The position numbers and the translations under genes are program-made. From JAZDFC01 sp043808235 (GTDB lineage Bacteria > Bacteroidota > Ignavibacteria > Ignavibacteriales > Melioribacteraceae), in contig JAZDFC010000021.1 in the NCBI GenBank assembly GCA_043808235.1, forward strand, positions 1 through 64,000: a stretch of 64,000 nucleotides of DNA, written 5' to 3'. The notes under the pieces are model-generated. The model was not told the DNA's origin and did not search any database. It saw only the letters and a list, made by a program, of their open reading frames with translations. This document shows, one piece after another, positions 26,196-36,421 of the stretch; the first letter of the stretch is position 1; every line of letters begins with the position of its first letter.

Positions 26196-27542
26196 TTATT
26201 CGAATTTCGCCCAGTCTATTTCAACTTTTTCGTTACCTTTCAAGAGCACAATCAAGTTATGAATTCCCGATGTAAATTCAGTCAATGGTGTAGTAACAAT
26301 ATTCCACTTTTCACCTTGGGGAATTTCTATTTGTGCAACTAACGGACCATCCGCTTTATCCAATCGTACGTGTAACATACCGCCGGTTAAAGATGCGACT
26401 CTCACGCTAATAGAATTAAATTTGTCGTTTCCGAAATCAACACTGTTGTATTGTATCCATGCATTTGCAGTATCAAGAACTGTTTTCCAACCTTCGAATG
26501 TATTAAGTGTATCAAGGAAAGTTATTGTTGAACCCTTATCGCTTTTAAGACTATATCTGTCGATCTGTATTTTTTTTGATGCATCAGTTACACCAACACC
26601 GCGCAACGTGGGGGTTACCTTTTTTATTGTACCATCTTCATTAAAGAACAGGCTGTCAATCCTTATTGATCTGTTTTTGTCAAAGTTCGGAGATAAATCG
26701 CTATTGTGATAGAACAGATACCATTGATTATTGAACTCAAAGATTGAATGATGGTTTGTCCAGCATGCCGGCGATTCATCCATTATCACACCCGTAACTT
26801 TAAAAGGACCAATCGGGTTATCACTAATTGCATATTCAAGCCTTTCTGTTTTATTCTGCACGTGAGGATATGTCATATAATAAATTCCATTCCGCTCGAA
26901 TAAAAACGGACCTTCTTTAAGTCCCTCTTGGGGTAGCTCTTCAATCACCTGAACTTCGGAATCAAGTTCAAGCATGTTTTCTTTCAACTTTGCAACAAAT
27001 ATTTTTCCAAGTGAGTAGTATAGATACGCTTGTCCATCTTTATCAATAAAAACATTCGGATCAATTCCATGAACGCCTTTAATAGGTTCGGGCTGCGGGG
27101 TGAATGGTCCGTAAGGTTTGTCAGATACCGCAACACCGATTGCGAACCCTCTTCCGTAAGTTGTATCTTTAACCGGTGCCGGGAAATAAAAATAATATTT
27201 TCCGTTTCTTTCGATACAGTCCGGCGCCCACATTGCGTAAGCATTCGAATTCACCCATGGAATTTTATCCTGACTTACAATAACTCCGTGATCCGTCCAA
27301 TCTGTAAGGTTAGAAGATGAGAATACATGATAGTCTTCCATGCAAAACCAGTTCGGACGACCTCTTCCCTCGACCGGTGGAATATCGTGCGAAGGATATA
27401 CGTAAACTTTCCCTTCGAATACCCTGCCGGTGGGATCTGCGGTAAATTGATCTGTTATTATTGGATTTTGGGCAAATACATTGTTAATACAAAATAGTCC
27501 CACAATACCAAGAATCTTCAAATAAAGTATATGGTTTTTCAT
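26196..27542 (-). CDS. Secreted GH43 arabinofuranosidase/xylosidase with C-terminal CBM6-like domain
   Basis: 448 residues from the ATG at 27542, which overlaps the stop of the preceding GH43 gene as ATGA and so indicates translational coupling. The signal peptide ends NNVFAQ. The GH43 propeller has its base Asp in FTADPTGRVFEGKVYVYPS, a second Asp in GIDPNVFIDKDGQ and the acid Glu in LKEGPFLFERNG. Residues about 325-448 form a small beta-sandwich (FGNDKFNSISVRVASLTGG, VRLDKADGPLVAQIEIPQGE) resembling CBM6. The subfamily appears different from the other two GH43 proteins, so the three are likely to split xyloside and arabinoside linkages. Confidence 0.88.
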   Translation of the reverse strand: MKNHILYLKILGIVGLFCINNVFAQNPIITDQFTADPTGRVFEGKVYVYPSHDIPPVEGRGRPNWFCMEDYHVFSSSNLTDWTDHGVIVSQDKIPWVNSNAYAMWAPDCIERNGKYYFYFPAPVKDTTYGRGFAIGVAVSDKPYGPFTPQPEPIKGVHGIDPNVFIDKDGQAYLYYSLGKIFVAKLKENMLELDSEVQVIEELPQEGLKEGPFLFERNGIYYMTYPHVQNKTERLEYAISDNPIGPFKVTGVIMDESPACWTNHHSIFEFNNQWYLFYHNSDLSPNFDKNRSIRIDSLFFNEDGTIKKVTPTLRGVGVTDASKKIQIDRYSLKSDKGSTITFLDTLNTFEGWKTVLDTANAWIQYNSVDFGNDKFNSISVRVASLTGGMLHVRLDKADGPLVAQIEIPQGEKWNIVTTPLTEFTSGIHNLIVLLKGNEKVEIDWAKFE

Positions 27543-29161
27543 TTGGTTATATCCGCTATTTTTTGACAATCCATTCTAACCCAATCGAAATCAACGTACC
27601 CGTCTAATTCTTTTGTCGAATAATTGAAGAGACAGAATTTATTACCGGTGAAGATTTTCAGATTGAATCTCATTTTAAGTTCATCCCCTATTTTTACGAA
27701 CGATTGATTATCCAGACTATATGAGAACGATGCCGTACCGCCACCGGGAACGGTTTTGCCGCCATAAAGCGGAGCCGCGCCTGATCCAAAAATTGCACTT
27801 GCACGAAAATATATTGTCGAAACATCTATTTCTTTTGAATCAACAAGTTCACCATTATTCACCATAACAACATATTTCTTTCCATCAATCATTTTTATTC
27901 CTATGTATCCGTATGGATCCTGAAAAACCGCCAAACCGGCTATATCACCTTCTTTCATGTTTTCAAAATCCATTTTAGTAGTCGCAAGTGAAGCCAATGA
28001 ATCGGAATAATATGCGAACATTCTTTGCGTAAGTGTGTTGCGGGCTTCGGGCAAGTTGTTAACTATTTTCACAGTATTAAGCCTTAAGTATCCGGGTTTA
28101 TCCGTTAAAGACCATTTTGCTGGTTCCGGATTATGATTCCATCCCCATTGCATTCCCAATTCATTTGAATTAAACTCATCCGATGTAGGTAAAAATTTTA
28201 TTGGATATTCTTTGCCGACATTCGGTTTTCTAAAAGTAACAACAGCTTTCCCATCAACACCAACCAGCGGCCATCCATCAACCCAGGCCACAGGCTGTAA
28301 CGAAGGGAAACGTCCGAAAGGACCGCTATCCACAAACAGCATCGTCCACCACTCACCTGTTTGTGTTTCAATAAGCGCGCCTTGATGAATACCATAATTA
28401 GACCCGTGCGTTGTATCTCTTATAGCAATTTTTTGTTCGTAAGGTCCGTAAATATTTTTTGAACGCAAGGCAACTTGAAAACCATCCAATCCGCCGTATG
28501 TACAATACAGATAATAATAACCGTTACCTTTATAAACATGCGCGCCTTCAAGGCCCCGCCTAATATCACCGGTATAAACCAATATATCATCACTTTTTGC
28601 AACAAGATTATTATCAACCTCTGTAATTTTAATTTCGTTGTATCCGTGAGCGACATAAATTCTTCCATCGTCATCAAAGAATAAACCGGGATCATAAAAA
28701 CCCTTTGGCAGATGTTTCATTTCCCATGGACCTTCGGCTTTATCCGCGGTTAAATAAAATCCACCTTCATCCAGGGTAATAAATAAAATGTGAAATTTTT
28801 CATTGTGATATTTCAGACTGGTAGCCCACTGTCCGTGTCCGTATCTGTTGCAACCGTCGAGATTGTAGCATGGACTGTAATCGAACCTCGGAACAGCATT
28901 ACTGCAATATTCCCAATTAACAAGATCGTAAGATTTTAAAACTGTTACCCCGGGGAATACAAACATCGTTGTTGAAACAAAATAGTAAACACCATCCACC
29001 TTTATTACATCGGGATCGGGAAAATCTGCAGCTATAACAGGATTAGTATAAGTCCCGTCGCCATTATCGCTATAAAGTTTTTGCGCCGAAAGATGTTCAA
29101 ATAATAATATCGATATCAAATTAAAGTATAAACTAAATATTAAAATTCTTCCTATTGTCAT
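27539..29161 (-). CDS. Secreted GH43 enzyme with C-terminal beta-sandwich
   Basis: 540 residues, with a signal anchor/peptide in the first 27 residues. The GH43 N-terminal propeller starts NPVIAADFPDPDVIKVDGVYY, with the base Asp in FPDPD. The pK-modulating Asp lies in YDPGLFFDDDGR and the acid Glu in RRGLEGAHVYKG. Residues about 335-530 form the concanavalin-like domain found in beta-xylosidases (SLTDKPGYLRLNTVK). That domain often completes the active site pocket, which fits exo-action on xylo- or arabino-oligosaccharides. AAGGAG precedes the ATG. The next GH43 gene starts within its stop codon. Confidence 0.9.
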   Translation of the reverse strand: MTIGRILIFSLYFNLISILLFEHLSAQKLYSDNGDGTYTNPVIAADFPDPDVIKVDGVYYFVSTTMFVFPGVTVLKSYDLVNWEYCSNAVPRFDYSPCYNLDGCNRYGHGQWATSLKYHNEKFHILFITLDEGGFYLTADKAEGPWEMKHLPKGFYDPGLFFDDDGRIYVAHGYNEIKITEVDNNLVAKSDDILVYTGDIRRGLEGAHVYKGNGYYYLYCTYGGLDGFQVALRSKNIYGPYEQKIAIRDTTHGSNYGIHQGALIETQTGEWWTMLFVDSGPFGRFPSLQPVAWVDGWPLVGVDGKAVVTFRKPNVGKEYPIKFLPTSDEFNSNELGMQWGWNHNPEPAKWSLTDKPGYLRLNTVKIVNNLPEARNTLTQRMFAYYSDSLASLATTKMDFENMKEGDIAGLAVFQDPYGYIGIKMIDGKKYVVMVNNGELVDSKEIDVSTIYFRASAIFGSGAAPLYGGKTVPGGGTASFSYSLDNQSFVKIGDELKMRFNLKIFTGNKFCLFNYSTKELDGYVDFDWVRMDCQKIADITK

Positions 29162-29352
29162 TTCAATCTCCTTAAGAAATCATTTCAATAATAACAACTC
29201 TATTACAATTTGAATATTTCTCCAATACAAAATAAGCACTTTGTCTTAATCCGGATTACCGAAAGCGACATAGCGGGAGATTCATTTCACAACTTATTTC
29301 TATTTCTCAGATTTTATTTTTTCATTCCCACCAAGTAATTTGATCTTGCGAA

Positions 29353-31767
29353 TCACTTTATTTCTTCCAAAACCATTTTGTCAAGATTCAGGTTGTCACC
29401 GTCAACTACAACTTTCAGCACATGTTCACCTTCTTCAAGTTTCAATTCTTTTATTACAACTTCCCAGTTTTGATATCCTGCAGTATTCGGAAGTGAAATA
29501 ATCCCGGTTTTGTTTTCGCCGTCGCATTCGAGATGCAGTTTTGTATTATCGGAAGTTGAAGCAAGAAAGAATGAAACCATGTAAGTCGCAGATTTACTTA
29601 CAGTAACAGAATATGATATCCATTCGCCGGTATGAGTCCAGCCAACATTGAAACCACCGGCAGAACATTTTTCAATGTCCACACCTTCGTTAAGACGATA
29701 TTGCCCGCCTTCGTTAATTTCATTTCTATCATAGTAAGCATCTCCCGGACAGCCGGTATCAAAATCTTCCGCTTCAATGATTCCCGGGATTGGATGTGGT
29801 TTGTAGGGTTCCTGCTTCATCTCGCAAACTTCCACTAATTTCCAGCCGAAAGAAGAGCCGGTTTCCGAATTTATTACCGTTGCTTTTCCCCCTTCGGCAA
29901 GAGGAAGGCTTACGGATAAAATCATTTCGGTGAATTGCTTATTCGAAATTTTTAGTAATCCGTTGTGTACGTTTTCAATTTTCCAGAATTGTTTTTCCAT
30001 CCCGGTAAATTTTGTAAGCACCAAGCTATTATCGGAATCGCTGCAACCGAGTACCTGCTTATCATCTTCACGATTAGAAATTTTATAAACACCTTTACCT
30101 TCGGATTCCAGCTTCCATTGGTTAGCAATATTCTTTCTTTTACCGGATAGTGTTAAATCCGAACCGAGCACCATACTGCCTGTGTTATCGTTTGGAACAA
30201 TAAAATAATGCGGAGTGCAATTAATATCAGCATAATTATCAAACGGCGGAATTTTTTCGTCGAAACTTAATTTAATAACATATGCCAATTCTTCAAATGC
30301 ACGTTCCGGTAAACCTATTGTTAATTTTTCCCCGTCTTGTTTGAAAGTCAACGGTAAATATTTACCGGCTTCGCCGTTTATTAGTTCAACGTATTTCAGA
30401 TTCTTGCATTCAATTCTTTCCGAAGACAAAGATTTGAGTACAATTTCTTTCTCATCCTTTTCCCATCCTAGCAAGATTGCATAAAGCGTTTTATAATCTT
30501 TCGACCGTGTGTATCGAACATCTTTTGCAGTTCCTTCTGCCGGAGCTCCCATTACGCCATGAGCGCCTCCCATTTTTGTAGGACCTTCTCCGTATTTTTC
30601 CCAAGCCCGTGTTGCATAAACTGCTTCACCATATTTCTTTAGCCAATCACCCATTGCAAGCAAAACATCCTTTTGTTCCTGTGGTATTGTACCGTCAGCT
30701 TTGGGAGAAATGTTGAGCAACAAATTTCCGTTTTTGCTTACTCTGTCTAAAAATCCGTGAAGTATCTGTTTCTTAGAATAATATCCAATTCCTTCCGTGT
30801 AGCACCAGCTTGAAGAACTTATTGCATCATCAGTGAGCCAATAATTTTCCGTGATGTCCACAGGACCTCCGCGTTCATAATCCAATACGCCGCATTTGGT
30901 ATTCAAACCATCCTTAAATGTTGCAACAACTTCCTTATTCCATTCTATTGCTTTATTGTAGTAATATGATAAAAACCCAAGAAGAACCGGCTGAGAAATA
31001 ACATGCAAATTGAAATCCTGCCAAACGATATCGGGTTTATAGTTGTCAATAATTTCCATATGCTTGCTTAACCAAAAAGCTTCATTCTTTTCTTTTCCCT
31101 GTTGTCCGAAAAGCATTTGATGTTTTTGATCGTTTGTTTTAGGCACAGGCTCATAATACCCGGTTATATTATATGCATGATGCATCGAAAGAATTACTCT
31201 CATATTTTTTTTGCGGATGGCATCTGTTAACAAACCTACCAGATCAAGTTTCGGCCCCATATCGTTTGCATTCCATGGATTAACTTTGCTTGCCCACATT
31301 GAAAAACCATCGTGATGTTCTGCAACCGGTCCTGCGAATTTAGCTCCTGCATCTGCAAACAACTGCGCCCACTCATCGGGATCGAATTTACCACCTTCCG
31401 ATTTTAGCTTTGGTGCAAACTGAACAAAGTTACCTTGCTTGTCATTCGCACCGGTAATAAAGTTGTTGTACTGCCACTGAGAGGGATCGCCGTAAGTTTC
31501 AATATGATGTTTATTCTCTGCCGAACCTTTAATGTACATGGTTCGTGGATACCATTCATTCCCAAATGCCGGGACAGTATAAACTCCCCAATGGAAATAG
31601 ATTCCAAACTTTGCGTCTTTAAACCACTCGGGGACAGGATTCACTTTCTCCAATGATTCAAAGGTGGGTTGAAAATCTTGCTTTTGAATTTGAGCTAAAA
31701 TTTGACCATTAATTCCTGTAATAAACAGAATTAGTAAAAACGCAATCGAAAATATTTTAACCTTCAT
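29353..31767 (-). CDS. Alpha-L-fucosidase, GH29, with ricin-type and CBM6 domains
   Basis: 804 residues with a signal peptide (ending GQILAQ). The GH29 barrel (about 35-370) shows WFKDAKFGIYFHWGVYTVP, AEHHDGFSMW and the nucleophile Asp near 251 in DIVWQDFNLH. A C-terminal sandwich follows to about 500. Residues about 520-640 look like a beta-trefoil ricin/RICIN-type lectin (GVYKISNREDDKQVLGC, QFWKIENVHNGLLKIS). Residues 670-804 are a CBM6 (GIIEAEDFDTGCPGDAYYD, NVGWTHTGEWISYSV). It releases terminal alpha-L-fucose; in hemicellulose the target would be fucosylated xyloglucan or glucuronoxylan decorations. The two added binding modules are uncommon for a fucosidase. Confidence 0.88.
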   Translation of the reverse strand: MKVKIFSIAFLLILFITGINGQILAQIQKQDFQPTFESLEKVNPVPEWFKDAKFGIYFHWGVYTVPAFGNEWYPRTMYIKGSAENKHHIETYGDPSQWQYNNFITGANDKQGNFVQFAPKLKSEGGKFDPDEWAQLFADAGAKFAGPVAEHHDGFSMWASKVNPWNANDMGPKLDLVGLLTDAIRKKNMRVILSMHHAYNITGYYEPVPKTNDQKHQMLFGQQGKEKNEAFWLSKHMEIIDNYKPDIVWQDFNLHVISQPVLLGFLSYYYNKAIEWNKEVVATFKDGLNTKCGVLDYERGGPVDITENYWLTDDAISSSSWCYTEGIGYYSKKQILHGFLDRVSKNGNLLLNISPKADGTIPQEQKDVLLAMGDWLKKYGEAVYATRAWEKYGEGPTKMGGAHGVMGAPAEGTAKDVRYTRSKDYKTLYAILLGWEKDEKEIVLKSLSSERIECKNLKYVELINGEAGKYLPLTFKQDGEKLTIGLPERAFEELAYVIKLSFDEKIPPFDNYADINCTPHYFIVPNDNTGSMVLGSDLTLSGKRKNIANQWKLESEGKGVYKISNREDDKQVLGCSDSDNSLVLTKFTGMEKQFWKIENVHNGLLKISNKQFTEMILSVSLPLAEGGKATVINSETGSSFGWKLVEVCEMKQEPYKPHPIPGIIEAEDFDTGCPGDAYYDRNEINEGGQYRLNEGVDIEKCSAGGFNVGWTHTGEWISYSVTVSKSATYMVSFFLASTSDNTKLHLECDGENKTGIISLPNTAGYQNWEVVIKELKLEEGEHVLKVVVDGDNLNLDKMVLEEIK

Positions 31768-31818
31768 AAGTATTCAATCCTTATTTAGATTTCTTCGGTT
31801 TTAAATTCTCTTTTTTAT

Positions 31819-34239
31819 TTATAGTCCAACAACAATTTCTTTCCCATCATAAATTACCACCTTAGTATAATTGTCAACAGTATCCATCCCGATACCATTG
31901 ACTTGAGATACGATTACAATATTAAATTTGCGCTCATTGAGCATTCCGGTAAAAGAACCTTTCCGATCGTTGATGGTTAATTCTTTTTTTGCATCATCCC
32001 AGGTAAAAGTTATGGTAGAATAAATTCCTTTCTCATAATTGTAGTTGTCGTTTTCATCTTCATATAATCTGAACTCACCGTCGGCACCGGGATAGATTCG
32101 TACCTCAAGATTATCCCATTTTTTCTCTGTAGCATATTGCACTTTTGGTCCAATGGGAATTATGGAACCAGCTTTTACATACAAAGGAATGATGTCAATC
32201 GGTGTTTCTTTTTTTATCATCTGTCCGCCGTTAAAGTTTTCGCCGGTCCAGAAATCAATCCATTCGGATCCTTTAGGCAGATAAACTTCTTCATTTTTTA
32301 TTGTACTGAAATCTTCAACACGGGTTGAATCCTTACCATCTATTTTTATTTTTGAATACATTGGTTTGGATACCGGGATAACGAGGATTGATTTACCGAA
32401 TAAATACTCATTATTGATATTCAATGCATCTTTATCATTTGCAAAATCCATCACTAACGCACGCATCATAGTCGATTGATTTGCCGTTACATTCCATGAT
32501 ATTGAATAAATGTATGGTAATAACAAGTAACGCAGATTTATAGATTTTTCAATAGCGTCATAAATCTGATCACCTCTCTTGCCGAACTGATAAATTTCAC
32601 GTGGTGCATCTGTACCGTGTGAACGCATCATAGGACAGAATGCGCCGAACTGAATCCAGCGTACATATAGTTCGCGGTAATTTGGATCATTAAGTCCTTT
32701 CCTAAAATTCCAAAGGAAAAATCCGCCGATGTCGGAGTTCCAATACGGTATTCCGCATAGAGAAAAATTAAGTCCGGCGGAAATTTGCTGTCTTAATGCA
32801 TCCCATGATGAAACAACATCACCCGACCATGTATTGGCGCCGTAACGCTGCTGCCCTGCAAATGCCGAACGTGTAAGAATAAAAACTCGTTTGTCGGAAG
32901 TTTCGGAACGCTGATGCTGTGATAATCCTCCGACCGACATTAACGGGAAAGCATTTCGTACTTTCCGAAATGAACCGAGATATGTTTGATTATCGAAATC
33001 TGTAGGTTTGAATTGCATATGGTCGGGTTCGGACGAATCCATCCACCATCCATCCATCCCGAGAGAGAAGATACCTTTATTCAGATACTTCCAGTAAATA
33101 TCGCGGGCTTCAGGATTGTAAGGATCGTAAACTCTTACACCCGAAGGATAATCGGGATTTGGAGGCCACTTTTCCGAACCGGATTCAGGCCAGGTTTTAA
33201 TATCTAACAGAGCGCCAATTTTATCTAATTCTTTATATTGTTTAGTCTCAGGACCAAATGAATTCCAAATTGAAATAGTTATATGAGCATTAAGGTTGTG
33301 TACGTCATCAATCATCTTTTGGGGATTGTAAAATTCCGGATTGAGAAATTCCATGGCATTCCACAAGTAATTGTTTCCCCAGTATTGCCAGTCCTGAATT
33401 ATACCGTCGAGCGGAACGCCAAGCTCGCGATACTTTTTTACTACACTAATTAATTCATCCTGAGATTTATATCGTTCTTTACTCTGCCAGTAGCCGAATG
33501 TCCATAACGGGAACATCGGCGCTTGACCGGTGAGGTCGCGCATACATGCAATTACTCCGTCGGCATTACCTCCGTACATAAAATAATAATCTACACAATC
33601 GCCAACATCAGATTTGAATGATGTACTCTCCGGGCTATCTTCGAAAATAGTCGGCGAATAATTATCCCAAAACAAACCGTAACCCTTTGCCGACAGGAAA
33701 AAAGGGATGAAGTCTTCTGTATTATTTTGTACCATATGTAATTTCAAGTTGCGCTGTACCATTTTGCCTTTCTGCTGTTGTCCTAATCCGTATATAGCTT
33801 CATCTTTATCCAACAAAAATGATTGATACACTGTGTAGGTATTTGTGCCCGCATCGTTGAAATCTTTGAACTCAACTCCAGCCTCTTTCTCATTTAATAA
33901 AGGTTCGTCTGTTGGAGTTGAAAAAATGATTTTACCATTTTTCAGGTTAAGACTCAGCTGAACACTTTCGCTTTTCAAGAAAAGCTCATCGTCTTTCTGT
34001 TTAATGTTAATATCTGCTTTTTGCGGAGCTTTGATAACCGAAAGACTTTGTTTAGTAAAAGATGTGCCTTCGGGTGATTTCAATACACGAACAATCGACG
34101 GACTGAAGAACTGAATTTCAACTTCGATAGAATTAATTGTCGACTTAATTCCCAATTCGGTTTTCTCATACGATTGAGCATTAGTAGTAACAGCCAAAAG
34201 GCATACAAGTAATGCAATGGTAAAAAATATTTTTCTCAT
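31819..34239 (-). CDS. GH31 alpha-xylosidase-like enzyme
   Basis: 806 residues from the ATG at 34239, which is preferred because GAGAG lies five bases upstream; a further ATG at 34251 gives four more residues. A signal peptide (ending TTNAQ) is followed by an N-terminal beta-sandwich. The GH31 barrel carries the nucleophile Asp near residue 400 in WWMDSSEPDHMQF, the acid/base region RSHGTDAPREI, and the insert FPLWTFGYWQSKERYKS. The WWMDSSEPD signature resembles bacterial alpha-xylosidases more than alpha-glucosidases. It would remove alpha-1,6-xylose from xyloglucan oligosaccharides. The gene begins 25 bp after the GH67 stop, so the two are co-transcribed. Confidence 0.88.
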   Translation of the reverse strand: MRKIFFTIALLVCLLAVTTNAQSYEKTELGIKSTINSIEVEIQFFSPSIVRVLKSPEGTSFTKQSLSVIKAPQKADINIKQKDDELFLKSESVQLSLNLKNGKIIFSTPTDEPLLNEKEAGVEFKDFNDAGTNTYTVYQSFLLDKDEAIYGLGQQQKGKMVQRNLKLHMVQNNTEDFIPFFLSAKGYGLFWDNYSPTIFEDSPESTSFKSDVGDCVDYYFMYGGNADGVIACMRDLTGQAPMFPLWTFGYWQSKERYKSQDELISVVKKYRELGVPLDGIIQDWQYWGNNYLWNAMEFLNPEFYNPQKMIDDVHNLNAHITISIWNSFGPETKQYKELDKIGALLDIKTWPESGSEKWPPNPDYPSGVRVYDPYNPEARDIYWKYLNKGIFSLGMDGWWMDSSEPDHMQFKPTDFDNQTYLGSFRKVRNAFPLMSVGGLSQHQRSETSDKRVFILTRSAFAGQQRYGANTWSGDVVSSWDALRQQISAGLNFSLCGIPYWNSDIGGFFLWNFRKGLNDPNYRELYVRWIQFGAFCPMMRSHGTDAPREIYQFGKRGDQIYDAIEKSINLRYLLLPYIYSISWNVTANQSTMMRALVMDFANDKDALNINNEYLFGKSILVIPVSKPMYSKIKIDGKDSTRVEDFSTIKNEEVYLPKGSEWIDFWTGENFNGGQMIKKETPIDIIPLYVKAGSIIPIGPKVQYATEKKWDNLEVRIYPGADGEFRLYEDENDNYNYEKGIYSTITFTWDDAKKELTINDRKGSFTGMLNERKFNIVIVSQVNGIGMDTVDNYTKVVIYDGKEIVVGL

Positions 34240-34264
34240 ATTAACTCTCATTACTTCTTATTTA

Positions 34265-36334
34265 TTATTTTTTTGTAAAATCCATGTTTTCCAAATCATC
34301 CAAATCATATACCGGGCGTTCAATATCAATTGGAATAGGTTGGCGGCTAAATTGCTGAAAATAAAGCAAACAACCGTCTTTCCATTTTTCCGCATCGCGG
34401 CAGTGCCGGCGAAGTTTACTTTGCACTTCGGTAAATCGTTGTGCATCGACATAAGGTTGAACCTGATCCCATATTTTCTGGAACAGACGCACTTGTTGTA
34501 TTCCGTTATCATAGCGGTAACACATTTCGTCCCATAAGGTTCGCCCGTTCTTCATTTTATAACTCCACGGAAGATGATGAAACCACAACAAGTAGATTTC
34601 AGGGCAAGTTTTTACATCATTAAATTGTGAACAAAGCGGTTCATGATATTGACTCACAGCATCACTACCTGTTCGAGTGCGGTCGAACCCAATTCCATTA
34701 GTATCTGCTTGATGATAATAAGGCGGAGTCCAATCCGGTCGCAATCCTTTGGGTGCATACCAGGGACCCGGTCCATAATGGTGGTTTCCTGCAAAAATAT
34801 GATGAAGTCCCAGAGGCATCATGTAATTAACTGCAGCTTCACGACTCTGAAGCATCATTTGTTTGACCGGTTTTAAAAAATTCAAATTCCACTCGTCAGA
34901 AAGAGATCGATTAATGTCATCAACATTTTCAGAAGTTTGCCCGAAAGTAAGTTTTATCCATTCGTCTGCAATATATTCACTTGATAAAGTGTTGTTCCAG
35001 GCAAGACGCCCAAATGCATACCAGTTAGATTGGGCAAAATAGTGACCGCACCAGTTGGTATCTCGACCAATGTTAGCCACACCTGCAATTGCAGTGTATT
35101 CCTGTGGTAAAATGCTGCCATCGGTGTATCGGGCAACTGTACTCCCCTCACCTTCCTGATAAGTATCGCTTTTCAGGAATTCTTCCCACATAGTAGACAG
35201 AAATACAAGTTGTACTGAATGTCCCAAATATTCTTGCGTTATTTGTAGTTCGGGCATGACAGATGTTTTTTTCATTGCGCCAAAAAGCGGACTGAAAGGT
35301 TCACGGGGTTGAAAATCGACCGGACCGTTCTTTACCTGAATAATCACATTATCACGAAACTGACCGTCTAATGGTAAAAACTCTGCGTATGCCTGCCTTG
35401 CGCGATCCCTTTCCTTAGGACTATAAACAAAGGCGCGCCACATGACGATGCCGCCGTATGGTTTCAAAGCATCTGCCAGCATATTGGCTCCGTCGGCATG
35501 CGTGCGTCCGTAATCCTGCGGACCGGGTTGACCTTCGCTGTTTGCTTTAACTAAAAATCCACCGAAGTCGGGAATCAAACTATATATTTCTTTAACCTTT
35601 GTTTTCCACCATTTAATAACTTCCACATTTAATGGATCGGAAGTTTTCAATCCGCCGATTAATGAAGGCGAAGAGAACTTAATGGAAAGATAGGTTTTAA
35701 TGCCATACGGGCGTAGCGCCTCTGCAATTGCCTTAACCCTTTCCAGATATTCTTTTGTAAGCATCAAAGGCGATGAATTTACATTATTGAGAACAGCTCC
35801 GTTTATCCCGATAGAGGCATTGGCACGAGCGTACTCCTGCCATAAAATCTTATCATTTTCAGTAACGACCAAAGAATCATTCCCTTTTCGCCAGAATATG
35901 GAGAGCCCGGCATACCCACGTTCAATCGTTCCGTCCAGGTTATCCCAATGATTCAACAAGCGCAGTCCATACGACGGATTGATAATTTCTTCTTTGATCG
36001 GTTCACCGATTTGTTGACGACGCAAGAGCTCATATACGCCATATAAAATCCCCAAATCGGCGTTTGCCTGGATTTCGTCCGGGCTTAGTCTGAACCCATC
36101 CCCTTGAATTAGCGGATCGGATTTTACCGTTAGTGAAAAGGTTGCACCTGATTTCCCATGCCAGGATTGTTCCAATTCATGCTTTGCAATGTCTAAGGTA
36201 ACCGAACTTTTTGTGCAGATAATTTTCACCGAACCTGTGCTATGACCACGAAGCCAGAGCCTATGCCCATCCTCTGCATGTAAGCTTAGAACCAAAAACA
36301 AAAAACAAAATGTGATTGAAGCTTTTATATCCAA
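34265..36334 (-). CDS. aguA: Alpha-glucuronidase, GH67
   Basis: 689 residues with a short signal peptide (ending LSLHA), implying periplasmic action, whereas several known GH67 enzymes are cytoplasmic. The N-terminal domain (about 20-130) is followed by the TIM barrel. The acid Glu at about 267 lies in KANSEGQPGPQDYGRTH. The two general-base carboxylates lie in GPVDFQPREPFSPLFG (Asp) and LQITQEYLGHS (Glu). A helical C-terminal domain completes the family-length protein. It cleaves (4-O-methyl)glucuronic acid from the non-reducing end of xylo-oligosaccharides made by GH10 enzymes. The freed glucuronate would feed the uxuA/kdgK genes at 50.8-53.1 kb. Confidence 0.95.
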   Translation of the reverse strand: MDIKASITFCFLFLVLSLHAEDGHRLWLRGHSTGSVKIICTKSSVTLDIAKHELEQSWHGKSGATFSLTVKSDPLIQGDGFRLSPDEIQANADLGILYGVYELLRRQQIGEPIKEEIINPSYGLRLLNHWDNLDGTIERGYAGLSIFWRKGNDSLVVTENDKILWQEYARANASIGINGAVLNNVNSSPLMLTKEYLERVKAIAEALRPYGIKTYLSIKFSSPSLIGGLKTSDPLNVEVIKWWKTKVKEIYSLIPDFGGFLVKANSEGQPGPQDYGRTHADGANMLADALKPYGGIVMWRAFVYSPKERDRARQAYAEFLPLDGQFRDNVIIQVKNGPVDFQPREPFSPLFGAMKKTSVMPELQITQEYLGHSVQLVFLSTMWEEFLKSDTYQEGEGSTVARYTDGSILPQEYTAIAGVANIGRDTNWCGHYFAQSNWYAFGRLAWNNTLSSEYIADEWIKLTFGQTSENVDDINRSLSDEWNLNFLKPVKQMMLQSREAAVNYMMPLGLHHIFAGNHHYGPGPWYAPKGLRPDWTPPYYHQADTNGIGFDRTRTGSDAVSQYHEPLCSQFNDVKTCPEIYLLWFHHLPWSYKMKNGRTLWDEMCYRYDNGIQQVRLFQKIWDQVQPYVDAQRFTEVQSKLRRHCRDAEKWKDGCLLYFQQFSRQPIPIDIERPVYDLDDLENMDFTKK

Positions 36335-36421
36335 AATCAGCTACTCCAATTTTTTGACTAATAATTCTGATGCTATATAAATCTTTATGTTACCATTCAA
36401 TTTTTATACTTACAAAAGTAT

